A stretch of DNA of 64,000 nucleotides from Owenia fusiformis (GCA_903813345.2 CAIIXF020000012.1:13808932-13872931), one strand, 5' to 3'. Positions 22,671 to 33,600 are shown, numbered from the stretch's first letter. Notes: a model not told the origin generated them from the sequence alone. Translations and numbers: made by a program.

Positions 22671-23000
22671 ATGAGCGGGAGAAGTGTATTGATTGCTTAC
22701 GAACGATATCAACGTTTACTAGATCAGTCATCACCAAAGCAGAAAGAACCACGCATCATTGAAAAGCAGAACGGAGCTGGGCCTATTAACGTAACTCCTA
22801 GAACAAACACTCCAGCTGGTGAAAACATATCTGATAGGGATCAGGAGAGAGGAGTTCCTGCCATTGAAAAGGGAGCTAGAAAAATCAACCTCGTTCCTCC
22901 CGGTATTCCAGCTCATAAAACACGCAAAAGAGCAGCCGAAAAATTGATAGATACAACTGAAGCAAAGAAAAACGCTATTTCTTCGTGGGTCTCCTTGTGA
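22671..23000 (+). CDS. Small Polinton protein, unknown
   Basis: 109 residues. It starts with a short structured segment (RSVLIAYERYQRLL), followed by a Pro/Gly/Lys-rich, probably disordered middle, and a basic end (HKTRKRAAEKL). It sits one base before the next ATG. Similar VxYERYxRLL starts occur in small Polinton proteins as I remember them, but no function is established to my knowledge. Confidence 0.65.
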   Translation: MSGRSVLIAYERYQRLLDQSSPKQKEPRIIEKQNGAGPINVTPRTNTPAGENISDRDQERGVPAIEKGARKINLVPPGIPAHKTRKRAAEKLIDTTEAKKNAISSWVSL

Positions 23001-23001
23001 C

Positions 23002-23310
23002 ATGGATGCAATTGGAAAGCAAGTTCCATTTTTGACATATCTAGCTGAAGCTACTACAAAACAGAGACGCGTGCTGCTGAAAACAATGACATTGGCTCAA
23101 GTTAAAGTCATCTCTGAAGTGATACTCAACATCCTTCTTCAAAACGTGACTCTGTCCCAAGAGGAGCGAAGAAAACTCCTCCCATATAGAGAAACGTTGG
23201 AATTCATGGCAAACAGAGCTGTCAGCTTGAGGGATAAAAGACGGAGGGTGAAGAGACGAATTAAAGCTGTATTGACTGTACTTAGAATGTTTCTGGCTAA
23301 AATAAAATGA
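23002..23310 (+). CDS. Small helical basic Polinton protein
   Basis: 102 residues, mostly helical and strongly basic at the C-terminus (RDKRRRVKRRIKAV). The pattern FLTYLAEATTKQRRVLLKT...VISEVILNILLQ...LSQEERRKLLPYRETLEFMANRA is one I recognise as recurring next to Polinton ATPases, with no proven role; a core or minor virion protein is plausible. AATAAA (23301-23306) overlaps the last codons. The right TIR begins 27 bp after the stop. Confidence 0.68.
   Translation: MDAIGKQVPFLTYLAEATTKQRRVLLKTMTLAQVKVISEVILNILLQNVTLSQEERRKLLPYRETLEFMANRAVSLRDKRRRVKRRIKAVLTVLRMFLAKIK
23301..23306 (+). terminator. Polyadenylation signal over last Polinton gene
   Basis: AATAAA immediately before the stop codon of the last gene, followed by GT-rich sequence at the TIR boundary. 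It is the expected 3' end of the + strand gene block. Confidence 0.55.
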
Positions 23311-23336
23311 ACATATACATCAATGCCTACGTTTTT

Positions 23337-24331
23337 TGTGTCATTTTGTTTCTCCCCGATCATGCTGCTGCTTACTGGGGGCATACTCTAGTATACAGCT
23401 CGGATTCTGTACGGTACGCGAGTTGTTTAAAGGAGCTCGGCTCCTTTAAACTAAGTTCATCTGTATGCCATAGACGTGGAGACTTCTCACACACATGCTT
23501 TTCGATCTCTAAATGCTGGTCTGAAATAGCTTTTGAGTACCCTAATTCGACCGTAACATATTTTTGGTCCCCCTAATTTCTGACGTTTCCCAGCGCCAAT
23601 GGGATTTGCCATGTTAAACGGACGAACGGATTTTAATTTTCGGTCCTTCTGATTTTGGGTTAAAAACATTTTTGGACTCGTGTTTCGAGACTCGATCGCA
23701 TTTCAGTCTCCTTAATCAGTGACATATTCTCCAGCCCAAGTAGCTCCTAATCAGTATATAAGCGGGTGGTTAACAGTCGTATTCATCAATGGCTCTACAT
23801 AGCTCAGTAGGGCGGATGTCTTAGCTCCTCAGCTTCCCATCCAATTTTCATATCCCTTAATGAGGGCCTAGAATAGCACCTTAAGTTGTTTTTTTAAAAA
23901 GTTCAACTTACCTATTTTTTTCTGCTGCAGATGACGTGATTAGGCAGACCTGTCTAAAACTCAGCCATTATATAGTATATCACCTTATCTTTAAAATGTT
24001 GAAAAAATCATAAATGGTGAAATTTGTTATCTTCAGATGGTGGAATTTGTTATCTTCAGATGGTGGAATTTGTTATCTTCAGATGGTGGAATTTGTTATC
24101 TTCAGATGGGAAATTCGTTATCTATGATTGAAGTAAACGTTATCGATTCGAGCCTGCCTATTGGTCGCCGGCTCCCGTATCGCTCCCTGATTGTCCCTGA
24201 GTGCCCCTGATTGCGTCAGATTGTCCCAGAATGTCCCAGATTGGCTCAGATTGGTCCCATTGGTCCAGATTGGCCCCATTGGTCCGACTTTCGACCTTTG
24301 ACCGGGCCTCATTCCTACGGATAATACTACT
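23337..24331 (-). repeat. Polinton right terminal inverted repeat
   Basis: 995 bp, the inverted counterpart of 6898-7895. Near-identity with the left TIR implies recent insertion or ongoing homogenisation. It contains the mirrored decamer array (about 24180-24283), 23-bp repeats (about 24005-24120) and the shorter palindrome (23425-23451). Confidence 0.96.
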
Positions 24332-24337
24332 GTTATG
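24332..24337. repeat. Polinton target-site duplication, right copy
   Basis: GTTATG, identical to 6892-6897. Confidence 0.95.
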
Positions 24338-24970
24338 ATTTGTTTAATAATAAGTCAAGAATAAGTCAACAACGTATCATTTTGTCAAGGAGCTGACATC
24401 TTTTATTTAAAAGTAGCTATTTTTCAAGTTTAACAGATTGTAAGTGCATACGGTATGCAAAGCAGCCAAAGCTTCAGCCTGGCTTTTAGGGATTATTAAA
24501 TACAACTGGCAAAATACATGATATACATATTCACAGGTATTAATCAAACAGCACTCTCCTGCAAAATCTGCACATTCCGGTAAAAAGAGATTTGGGATTT
24601 TTTTTGAAAAAGAATAGTACAATAACGTCATTTCTAAGGGCAATATAGTGAAATTTCGGCCCAAGGTCCAATATTTCACTTTATTATATCACTATCTAGC
24701 TAGCAACAGTATGATTGGTCAAAACCGGATCACATGTCGTGGGATATCTGGCGATATTCAATGGCAATGCTAATCAGATAAGACAACCGTGAGATATCTA
24801 GCGATATCCCACGCTCCCGGGAATTTTCAAAGAATTTGTTTTCGTTCAGTGTAAATAATCTAGTTCAGTGTAAGTCAAAATGGCAGATGAACCGATTCAA
24901 TGTATTTCAATGTTAACCCATGACTTAATAATATTAGGGATGTTTAGCTAGACAGTGATATGATAAAACA
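24338..24970. other. Intergenic, no gene recognised
   Basis: No gene. An inverted pair CGTGGGATATC (24740) and GATATCCCACG (24807) forms a ~90-bp hairpin. A 90-codon minus-strand frame at 24407-24679 is cysteine-containing but matches no family I know and lacks splice support. Confidence 0.5.
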
Positions 24971-24973
24971 AAT

Positions 24974-25329
24974 ATTCGAACATGACTGTATTCACGCCTT
25001 CTATAAACTGTACACAAAGTCAATGCTTCAGCTGGGTTATATTCGAGAACTATAACTCAGTTAATACGTGTAATATGTGACGTCATAACGGTGGGTCGTA
25101 GTAATGGCGGACCATGATGAATGTTCGAAACAATTTGGTAAGTTTTCATGTTCGAATCGTAATATAGACCTCAGAGCAGGGCTACTAGTTTCGAATAACA
25201 CCCCGCTGGTCTCGGCACAAAAGCTTTCGAACCCCTCACTCCCTTCGGTCGTTCGGGGTACAGAAAACGTTTGAGCCGAGACCAGCGGGGTGTTATTCGA
25301 AACTAGTAACCCTGCTCTTTGGTCTATAT
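24974..25329 (+). mobile_element. Palindromic MITE, family 1, copy 1 (full)
   Basis: A ~190-bp body starts ATTCGAACATGACTGTATTC and closes with TCATGTTCGAAT. It is followed by a long hairpin (25162-25329) bounded by ATATAGACC and GGTCTATAT. The loop holds TTTCGAACCCCTCACTCC and TTCGGTCGTTCGGGGT. Related copies lie at about 33085-33200 (body fragment), 36620-36764 (hairpin reduced to a short stem) and 47101-47462 (minus strand, full). Confidence 0.85.
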
Positions 25330-25334
25330 TTCTT

Positions 25335-25461
25335 TATTTCACTCTATTTTCGGTGAATACCTGTAGCACTTTCACAAGGTGATATTCCACTTGCCCTTCG
25401 GGCTTCGTGGAATATCACTTATGAAAGATGTACAGGTATTCACCTCAATAGAGTGAAATAT
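25335..25461. repeat. Second hairpin next to MITE family 1
   Basis: Inverted arms TATTTCACTCTATT...GGTGAATACCTGTA and their complement enclose TTGCCCTTCGGGCTTCGTGG, itself a small hairpin. It is probably a separate foldback element, placed directly after the first. Confidence 0.8.
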
Positions 25462-25469
25462 TTGTTCAA

Positions 25470-26110
25470 TATTGCTCGCAGAAATGACGTTATTAGTATT
25501 ATTACCACCGTTAACGACCAGGACTGAAATAGCAAGAAAATCTTACGTACTGAACGATTTCTAATTTCCCGGGGAAAATTGCCTGTCTAGAATATATTCT
25601 AGACCTGTCCATATGGACCACCACTATGACGTCACACATTTCTCAGGTCGATATAGTAAAATGAATGCCTTCTAAACTAGCACTAAAACCCCTAGAACTG
25701 ACCCGGCAAGGTGGAAATAATGCTCTTTCTTGTGAGTTTATCGACCTAGCTTAATAGTATTCTTGTTAGTATATTCAGCTAGCGGAAAGTGGTTCACATC
25801 ATCTGTGTTGATTTCGCCGTGAGTATGGTCACATTAGTACAGGCACCGTATGGCGCCCGCAAACAACTAAATCTATAGGATATTACACGGGCATCGCAAG
25901 GCTATCTGAAATCAAGACATCGGGGAAATGTCACCGGCGCCCGGTCGATTTAGAAATCGGCCGATGATCACTACTCATCGGCCGACGCCCGGCGAAAATG
26001 TGACCAAGGCATACATATTGTGTGAGGATTGGCCGTTTCAAAAATGAGTGTCTAAAAAGCCAATGTCAGAGTTGCGCGATTAAAACTTTTAGCGTTTGTA
26101 TCACCTTTCC
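25470..26110. other. Intergenic with one dispersed repeat
   Basis: No gene. The segment 25641-25716 (CTCAGGTCGATATAGTAAAA to CCGGCAAGGTGG) recurs inverted at 38160-38238, next to exon 3 of SLC43 copy A. It includes CTAGCACTAAAACCCCTAGAACTG in both places. Confidence 0.6.
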
Positions 26111-27485
26111 TTCCTATCACACAAAACTAGTTCTCACTACGTTCTTAAAAAAGGGCTTAAACTGTGCACGAACGGATTTGACGTACTAAGAACCCAATAA
26201 GAACCGTTTGGGATCTGTTTACAAACTTCATGAAACTACTAGAACGAGTAGGTCCTCCACAACTTACCCTACAATCACACCAAACTAGTTCTCACTACGT
26301 TCTCGATAACGGGCTTCAACTGTGTACGAACGGACTGGACCTACTAAGAACCGTTTGGGATCTATTTTCAAACTTCATCGAACGTACTCGAACGGGTAGG
26401 TCCTCTATAACTTAGACAATGCTCAAAATTTTCTCGTCGTCGATACGTTCTACAATTAGAACGAGTGATAACGTACTAACGACGAGCTGGACGTACTACG
26501 AACGGAACCGTCGTACTTCAATCCTACTATGGACGTTTTAACAACGAGTTGAACTGTCTGAGGACGTGTTGAGAAAGAGGTAGAACTAACTTCAAACGGG
26601 TTTAAACTGATTAAGAACGTATTTAACATTGCTTATGAACGAGTTAGCAAAAATATAGCTATCACACCAAACAAGTTGCCACTGCGTTCTTCAAAACTGG
26701 TTTTAAACTGTGTGCGAACGGAATGAACGTAGCTGCAACTATTTACGAACTTTATGAACGTTCTCAGACGGGAATGTGATTTAAGAATTTTGAATCGATT
26801 CAAAATTCGATGGCGACCATACCGTTCTGTAATCAGGTCATGTTGACCTTTTAGACTAAGGGACGCGTTTTACGACGTTGCACACCGACGTGGTGCGACC
26901 TGAACGAACTGCGAACGAGATGGACGTATTGAAGACTGTTTAAGAACGAAGAAGCTAATTATTTCAGACATATTTCCCGACCACAGCCAGATTGAGCCCG
27001 TTTTACGACGTTTTCGTAGGACTGGCAAGAACGGGTAAGAACTAGTTTGGTGTGATAGGGGGGTTAGAGCATGCTCAAAATTTTCTGGTGATCGTCAAAA
27101 TGTTGCCGAATCGGTTTTAAACTGTGTGCGAACTGAATGAACGTAGCTACAACGTTCTACTCTCTGTTTACGAACTTCATGGACTTTCCCGGACGGGGAT
27201 TGTGATTTAGAATTTTGAATCGATTCAAAATTCGATGGCGAACATACCGTTCTGTAATCAGGTCATGATGACCTTCTAGACTAAGGGACGCGTTATACGA
27301 CGTTGCACACTGACGTGGAACCACCTGAACGAACTGAGAATGGGATGGACGTATTGAAGACTGTTTATGAGTAGCTAATTATTTTAGACTTTTTTCCCGA
27401 CCACAGCCAGATTGAGCCCGTTTTACGACGTTTTCGTAGGACTGGCAAGAACTGGTAAGAACTAGTTTGGTGTGATAGGGGGTTA
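26111..27485. mobile_element. Composite GAACG-rich DNA element
   Basis: The outer ends are inverted: CTATCACACAAAACTAGTTCTCAC on the left and GTAAGAACTAGTTTGGTGTGATAGGG on the right. Left-type ends occur three times (26115, 26271, 26659) and right-type ends twice (27039, 27459). The segments ~26660-27060 and ~27065-27480 are a direct ~420-bp duplication. The inside is studded with ACGAACG, TTACGACGTT and similar motifs and has no transposase. A nested or tandemly amplified non-autonomous DNA transposon fits best. Confidence 0.75.
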
Positions 27486-27639
27486 CCAAGTGATAGCATA
27501 TTAGTGATAAAGGAATTGACAAATGTTTGAAAATTACCTCATGTTCAAGTTCCAATTATTTTTATAGATTATATCGATTTTAATATCACTGAATATGGCA
27601 TTGCTTGTTGAGGACCACACAACAGTACCGTTTATCATT

Positions 27640-28275
27640 TATTTGAGATTTAAGCAGGGGTCCATTTTTTAAAGAAATAATCGTTTTAAAAGATTCCTCG
27701 TGAATAGATAATAATAAACTTTTCAAAAGCTGATTAATGAGAAGGAAATTTGTTGTAAACTTCAGAAATATCAAAATCAAGTATTTGTTGACCCCTGTTA
27801 AACCCCTCAATAATAAGTAAACGGTAATGTTGACAGGTCCTCAACAGGTGAAAATATATGTAGTAATATATGTTTTATCACTCAAACATATCAAAACAAT
27901 TGGCGGATCAACAAAAAACAAGATGATGTTAAAAGAAAATGAACTTAATGGAACAATTATTTTTAATCACTTTGAATGCAAAATATAGTCAGACAGGCGA
28001 TCTTATTTTCAATGAAACAGATAAAATCAGTATGTCATGTTAATAACCTTCCCAAAAACCGATTCATAAGTACATGATCCGTTGTAAACTTCAAAAGTAT
28101 CAAAATCTAATATTTTTTAAATTTCTGTGGACCCCTGCTAAACACCTCAATAATAAGTAAATGGTAATGTTGACGAGTTTTCAACAAGTGAAAATGAATG
28201 CAGGAATATATTTTTTATCATTTAAACTCATCAAAACAATTGGAGGATGAACAGGAGGAAACAGCTTAATTAAGG
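27640..28275. repeat. Direct tandem duplication, ~330-bp period
   Basis: Two diverged copies share TTGTAAACTTCA, GACCCCTG(T/C)TAAAC, CCTCAATAATAAGTAAA, GGTAATGTTGAC and CATCAAAACAATTGG at 330-bp spacing (27754 against 28084). No coding potential. Confidence 0.85.
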
Positions 28276-28447
28276 CTTATCTGAAAAATTCCTTTATCAC
28301 TATATGTCAATCAATTAGCTTGTCTCTGTGTGAGGTCTAGTGATTTGTTTAATTGTTCTCTGTTTCCAAAATCAGTTCCATCCAAAATTCGATCAGTTAA
28401 AGCTACTTGTTTCAAGGTGAAAGATATATGCAATTATGGTGTATATA

Positions 28448-29047
28448 CAGGGTGGGCCAAAAAATGCTATAACTTTTTTAATTTTTGATACAAAATCATA
28501 ATTTATATACCAAATGAAACTTGAGGTTGTTATCTAGCCATTGATCATGAATTATACACTTTTATTTGAATAAAATATGTCACCAGCGTCTCACTTAAAC
28601 ACGTGGTGTGCCATATGAAATAAGCATAATTTGCATAATGTTCCTAAACTGATACGCCTTGATGACCGCAAGCTAATAGCCCTAATTCAAACCCAAGTGA
28701 GTATAGGGTATGAGGAGGTCTCCAGGAGATGGTATGAAGGCAACCGATCTAAAAAATTGCTTAACTATAGCTGGCAATTAAGACACGTTGAAAAAATATA
28801 GCGAACATGTCATTGATACTGCTATATCAGCAAGGCGACTAAAACTAAAATCGATCATCAAATGGGGTGGCGGACCAATTGAACTCCTCTTTTTAGATCA
28901 AATATAATCCCAGTTGAAGGACTTGTTACATTATATTATTACTAAGAACCCTTGGCACTATATAACTGCAAAATTTGGGGTAAGTAGGTTGGAAAATAAA
29001 AAAGTTATAGTGTCTTGAAAAAAAGTGGCGTTTTTTGGCCCACCCTG
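28448..29047. mobile_element. Tc1/mariner-type element, 600 bp
   Basis: Ends CAGGGTGGGCCAAAAAA and its complement, flanked by TA at 28446-28447 and 29048-29049. ACTATAACTTTTTT-like blocks are inverted near both ends. A short + strand stretch around 28630-28760 (RLDDRKLIALIQTQ, then EEVSRRWYEGN) looks like the N-terminal DNA-binding part of a mariner transposase; the catalytic part is absent. Confidence 0.85.
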
Positions 29048-29156
29048 TATATGTGTCATGGGAGGCGATGTCGTTGGATGAAATACAAATAAAACATTTA
29101 CAGAAATGAATCACAAACACCCGTATTTTGACTAGAAAATAAAAATAGAAAAGGCT

Positions 29157-29600
29157 TATAAAATGGGATTAGTACAAAACATGGCACTAAGCCATGGCAT
29201 ACTCTATGGCACCCCTGTGTCATTGGCTCTTCAATACTAATTCAGATTTTTTTTCGATTATTTTTGTTCTTGATCCTCTTACTAAAGTTTTCTTTTGGGC
29301 AAAGAGAGAATGGGTCCTTGAATACGTACTACATACGTCTGTAACTTGATTCAGATTTACAAATGTTCATTCATGGCAAACCATGCCAAGAAAGATAATA
29401 TAACTTCAGTAAGAGGCTCAAGAACAATGTTTGGAAGGGTAGACATTTGTAAGGGTAATCATAATCTACATAAATATGCAAGTATTTGACTCGAAATAGT
29501 GTTTTAGTGCCTACAGTATAGCATGGGGGTGCCGTAGCCTATGCCATAGGGTGTACCTGTGCCATGACACGGTGCCATGTTTTGTACTAACCCATTTTGA
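29157..29600. mobile_element. Foldback MITE, ~440 bp
   Basis: An imperfect palindrome. The outer arms are AAAATGGGATTAGTACAAAA and its near-complement; an inner pair is TGTTCTTGATCCTCTTACT and AGTAAGAGGCTCAAGAACA. CATGGCA/TGCCATG motifs recur in the outer arms. No reading frame and no clear target duplication. Confidence 0.8.
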
Positions 29601-29604
29601 ATGG

Positions 29605-30660
29605 AATTTATAATTAGCAATTCTACCTCGCCATATTTATATAATTATATGGAATAAGACTGGAGTAATAAAAACCTCGCTATATCCCAACCAAATGAAA
29701 GTGTAATGAAGTTTGCCAGATTCTTGAATTTATACACCCCTCTTTTGGGATTGGGTTACATAAAGGATATAATGTCAAGGCAATGTGAAGTGCTGGAGAA
29801 CAAAAATACATTCAATCATCAGCCATTACTCAAATTACTATGAGCATGACTTTTATCAGCATGTTTCCTTCAAACATTTTCTTATACCTTCTATATAAAT
29901 GCTCTTGGATATAATACTACTCAAGTGTTTGCAAGTCACAATGCCATATAATCCTGTATGAATAAACTGCATTCAGTAGCTGACACTATGAGTACAAAAC
30001 ATGAGTTCCAAATATTATGACACTGTGTTGCCATCTATTTGTGTTGAATATATTATAAATATCACATAGCAATTATTTCAGTATTTTTTGGAGAGAGCCC
30101 AAAATTCTTAAAAAAACAAGAAATTCAATCCAATTTTCCTATATATGAGATTACTGATAACTAATGTTGCAATCTAATATTGCACAGAAACTGATAATCA
30201 TGGTCCTCTTTTTCAATATAAGGTCAACATTATTGAAAAAGTGAGGAGGTGGGTTACTAATCAATGGCTAATCTCATTATTAAAATGAGATTTTTATTTT
30301 TTCATGCACTTTTGTTGAAGTCAAGATATTGTTTTAATACAAAATGTTCATTGTATGGTCGGGAAATACCCATGACCAAAAATACAGCTGTCCAAAATCT
30401 CTTGCCATCTTAATACTAGTCCTTTTGTAAAAATTCAGAAAATGGGGGAATTAATACTTCTTAAGCATTAAATAATTGATAAATCTAGAATTCCCGATCC
30501 GACATATGGAAAAACATACTATTTTGTGTGAAGTATCTCCATCAGATCGTCGATAGCTTGGATGGACACATTTGGTTTGGCATGGGCCGAAAAGCGTCAA
30601 CGTTTCTAATAAGCTGCTTCGATCATGCACAATACGGTTTTTATCAAGGACGACAGGGGT
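29605..30660. other. Intergenic and 3' flank of SLC43 copy A
   Basis: No gene in 29605-30470. From about 30475 to 30666 the sequence (TGATAAATCTAGAATTCC, CGACATATG, TGTGTGAAGTATCTC) is homologous to 47627-47743, the 3' flank of copy B, so the duplication includes the 3' untranslated region. Copy A has an extra ~70 bp at about 30585-30660. Confidence 0.65.
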
Positions 30661-30666
30661 GCCATG

Positions 30667-33600
30667 CTATAAGCTGCATACGTTAATTTGTCGATGATTT
30701 GTACATGAATGTGCAATGACGCTATTATATGGCTTGGATTCCCATTCAGAGGGCAAAATCTCATTACAAATGAGTGTACCATTTCTAGTATCATTATAAA
30801 CGACATTGTGAACACTTGGTTGTGTATGGTTATCTTCTCCGTACATGTCCTTTACTTTATTCTGTTCGCTGTGTATGTGTATCCGACTTGCATTCATCCG
30901 GCAATACAACCATACGTTGATAGGATGAATAACGGACACAGCGGCAAAACAAAGGAGAATAATGTCACGCCCGGTGATCGTGAATATGGGACGGAGGGGG
31001 GGGGAGCAGGCAATTTCTGCTAGGAAATTAAACAAATCTGGAAGATTTATTTTTTCAATAAAAAGTTTACTATTGAATTGCTAAATGGATAGGCGCACTG
31101 TATGGTAGAATATGTTAGGTTTTCTGGGATTTTTTCTGAAACGATATGCATCTAAGGTATGAGATCTATTAAAAAAGGCGCAAGGCCATCAACAGGCACA
31201 AATCAACGTTTTTGCTATAAATCAAGCAACAATGGTCTGGACGACCTGTAATAAATACTTTTAAGTGATGTTATCATAACTAAATTAATGTCATTGCTGC
31301 ATTTATAAAATAAGTTTCCATATGTGAAATAAAAAATAATAGAAAATAATGAATTTGGGACGGAGGGGGGAGGGGACGGAGGGGGGAGCAATATGTATAT
31401 AAGACATGATTAGAGATGTTTCGCGACTTTAAGTCCTTTTACTCCAAATGTCCCCATTTTTCAGCCTCCAGGGGTATATCATCCAGTTTCTCACTAAGTT
31501 AATGAGTTCATTTTTCAAATACAAGAATTCGTGTGAAGTTGTTTCACTTTCTAGAATTATTACTCCCCCCCTCCGTCCCCTCCCCCCCCTCCGTCCCATT
31601 TTAATTATTTTCGATTATTTTTTATTTTACGTATGGAAACTTATTTTATAAATTCAGCAATGACATTAATTTAGTTATGATAACATCACTTACAAGTATT
31701 TATTACAGGTCGTGTAGTCCATTGTTGCTTGATTTATAGCAAAAACATTGATTTGTGCCTGTTGATGGCCTTGCGCCTTTTTTAATAGATCTCATACCTT
31801 AGATGCGTATCGTTTCAGAAAAAATCCCAGAAAACCTAACATATTCTACCATACCGTGCGCCTATCCATTAAGCAATTCAATAGTAAACTTTTTCTTGAA
31901 AAAATAAATCTTCCAGATTTGTTGAATTTCCTAGCAGAAATTGCCTGCTCCCCCCTCCGTCCCATATTCACGATCACCGGGCGTGAATGTGTACCTGAAA
32001 CAAATCGATAGATGATCATGTTTGTAATTTTACGTTTTGAGAATTTTATGTTAAGAGACTCTTTAGTCAAGAGGTCATGAAAGCTTTTCAGAAGAAAAAT
32101 AATAATACAGATCTTTATACACACGTTGGAGAAATGTTAGGCTTGATCAACATTTAATCGAATTGGAAACATTATAATTTGAAACTAAGTATTTTATAAT
32201 AATCAATAATCCATGTAAAATGTGAAGCATTTTAACATTTCATTCCTAACTTGTTATATTATCATAAAAATAACATAAATTTTACAAATATTTATAAATA
32301 CGTATGTATATACTATCACCATGGATATCTTACTGACCGTTGAAACGCAAAACCAAAGGTAAAACTGCTACAATGAAAATAATTGTTTATTCATGAATGT
32401 ACTCACCCACATGGAATCATTCTTAAGTGGTCCTTTGATCCAGATAAACAGAGGGTACTGCAACAAACCTACTATGGCACCTATCACTATTTTAATACCA
32501 TAAAGCCGTCCAAAATGTTCAACTGGAAATCTAAAATTGATATTTCATTTATTTCAAAATCGATGTAAGAATGTGACTGAGGAATAAAAGAGCTTCAAAT
32601 TAAATTGAAGTAAAACACAGTTCACTACTAATGTAGTTGAATCGCTTTAAAGTAACCTAACTATTACAAACTTCCATCCACTTACGCTTGTGCAAGGAAT
32701 GCCGCTGAGGGGCCGTAGATAAAGGTCCTATGAAAAACAAACACCACGAATGTAAAGTATTGTAGCTCTAACACAGGAATGGCCGCACATGCAGAAAGCA
32801 GGACACCAAGGCCAATGTTGAGATAAAACATTGGAATGAAATGACGAAGTTTTTCTGAAATTCAAATTGTGCAACGTGTTACACACGTTGCTCTCTCATC
32901 CAAAACTGTTTCATTTAGGCGCCAGCTTCAATTGGTGGCACTTTCCCCAAAAAGTGGCCCTTTGTGCCTCACTTCTGTTAGACTTTGGTAAAACCTACAA
33001 TTCAAGGAAGGTTTCTGATAGAACGGCCCTTCTTGCCTTACGGGCCTTTCTTGCCCCATGACCACACAAAATCGTGAGGGGCATATTAGCAATTCGAAAA
33101 TGACTGTATTCACGCATTCTATAAACTGTAAACAAAGTCAACATTTCACCCGGGGTACAGTTGGACGGCACATTGCCTTAACCCATCAGCTTTATGACGT
33201 GCACTTCCGCGTGGGACTATATCTTTACAACGGGAATTTCAAGTTTTTGTCAGTGTAGACATAAAAAGTTGCGGTCCTCTTACTCGCGCAGTTTTTAATA
33301 TTTTCATTTGAAACTTGCAGGAACGGTGCTTTGAATCTAGCTCTCTACTCTTTGAAAACGTCATGTAGAATCAAAACAGTTGAACTATTTATTTTTTGTC
33401 GTGAAAATATTATTTTTTTAGTTTATTTTTATTTTACAACTTTTTGGGAAAAAATGTAACAAATTTTTATTTCTTGTCATATTTATCGGATATTTTGTCA
33501 TCATGAAATTCGAGATTCCTTTTAATGATGGTGCAAATTTCATAACAATTGATGAATTTCTATTATCAGTGTTATGTTTTCCAAAAACGGTGTACCACTG

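Larger units (their letters stand above)
6898..24331 (+). mobile_element. Polinton/Maverick, 17.4 kb, TIR to TIR
   Basis: The element starts AGTAGTATTATCC and ends with its complement, carries ~1-kb terminal inverted repeats and is flanked by the 6-bp duplication GTTATG. AG...CT ends, long TIRs and 6-bp duplications are the family hallmarks. Its right-hand 5 kb holds a compact block of eight + strand genes: minor capsid, basic protein, major capsid, adenain-like protease, chromodomain integrase, FtsK/HerA-type packaging ATPase and two small basic proteins. These frames look whole. The left ~10.4 kb is non-coding and repeat-rich, and I recognised no protein-primed family B DNA polymerase, normally the largest Polinton gene. 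The two TIRs differ at only a few positions over 1 kb, so the insertion looks young, unless the TIRs are being homogenised. Confidence 0.96.

Noticed and set aside
23800-23811. tRNA-like A box (TAGCTCAGTAGG) inside the Polinton TIR
   Set aside because: No B box (GGTTCGAATCC-like) follows at the right distance and no cloverleaf can be drawn; it is duplicated only because it lies in the TIR.
24407-24679. 90-codon minus-strand gene
   Set aside because: No recognisable domain, no splice or promoter context, and the region overlaps hairpin repeats.
30667-31035. Independent 122-codon gene beginning in the foldback element
   Set aside because: Its C-terminal 99 codons are the detached last exon of SLC43 copy A; the first codons are element sequence with no start context of their own.
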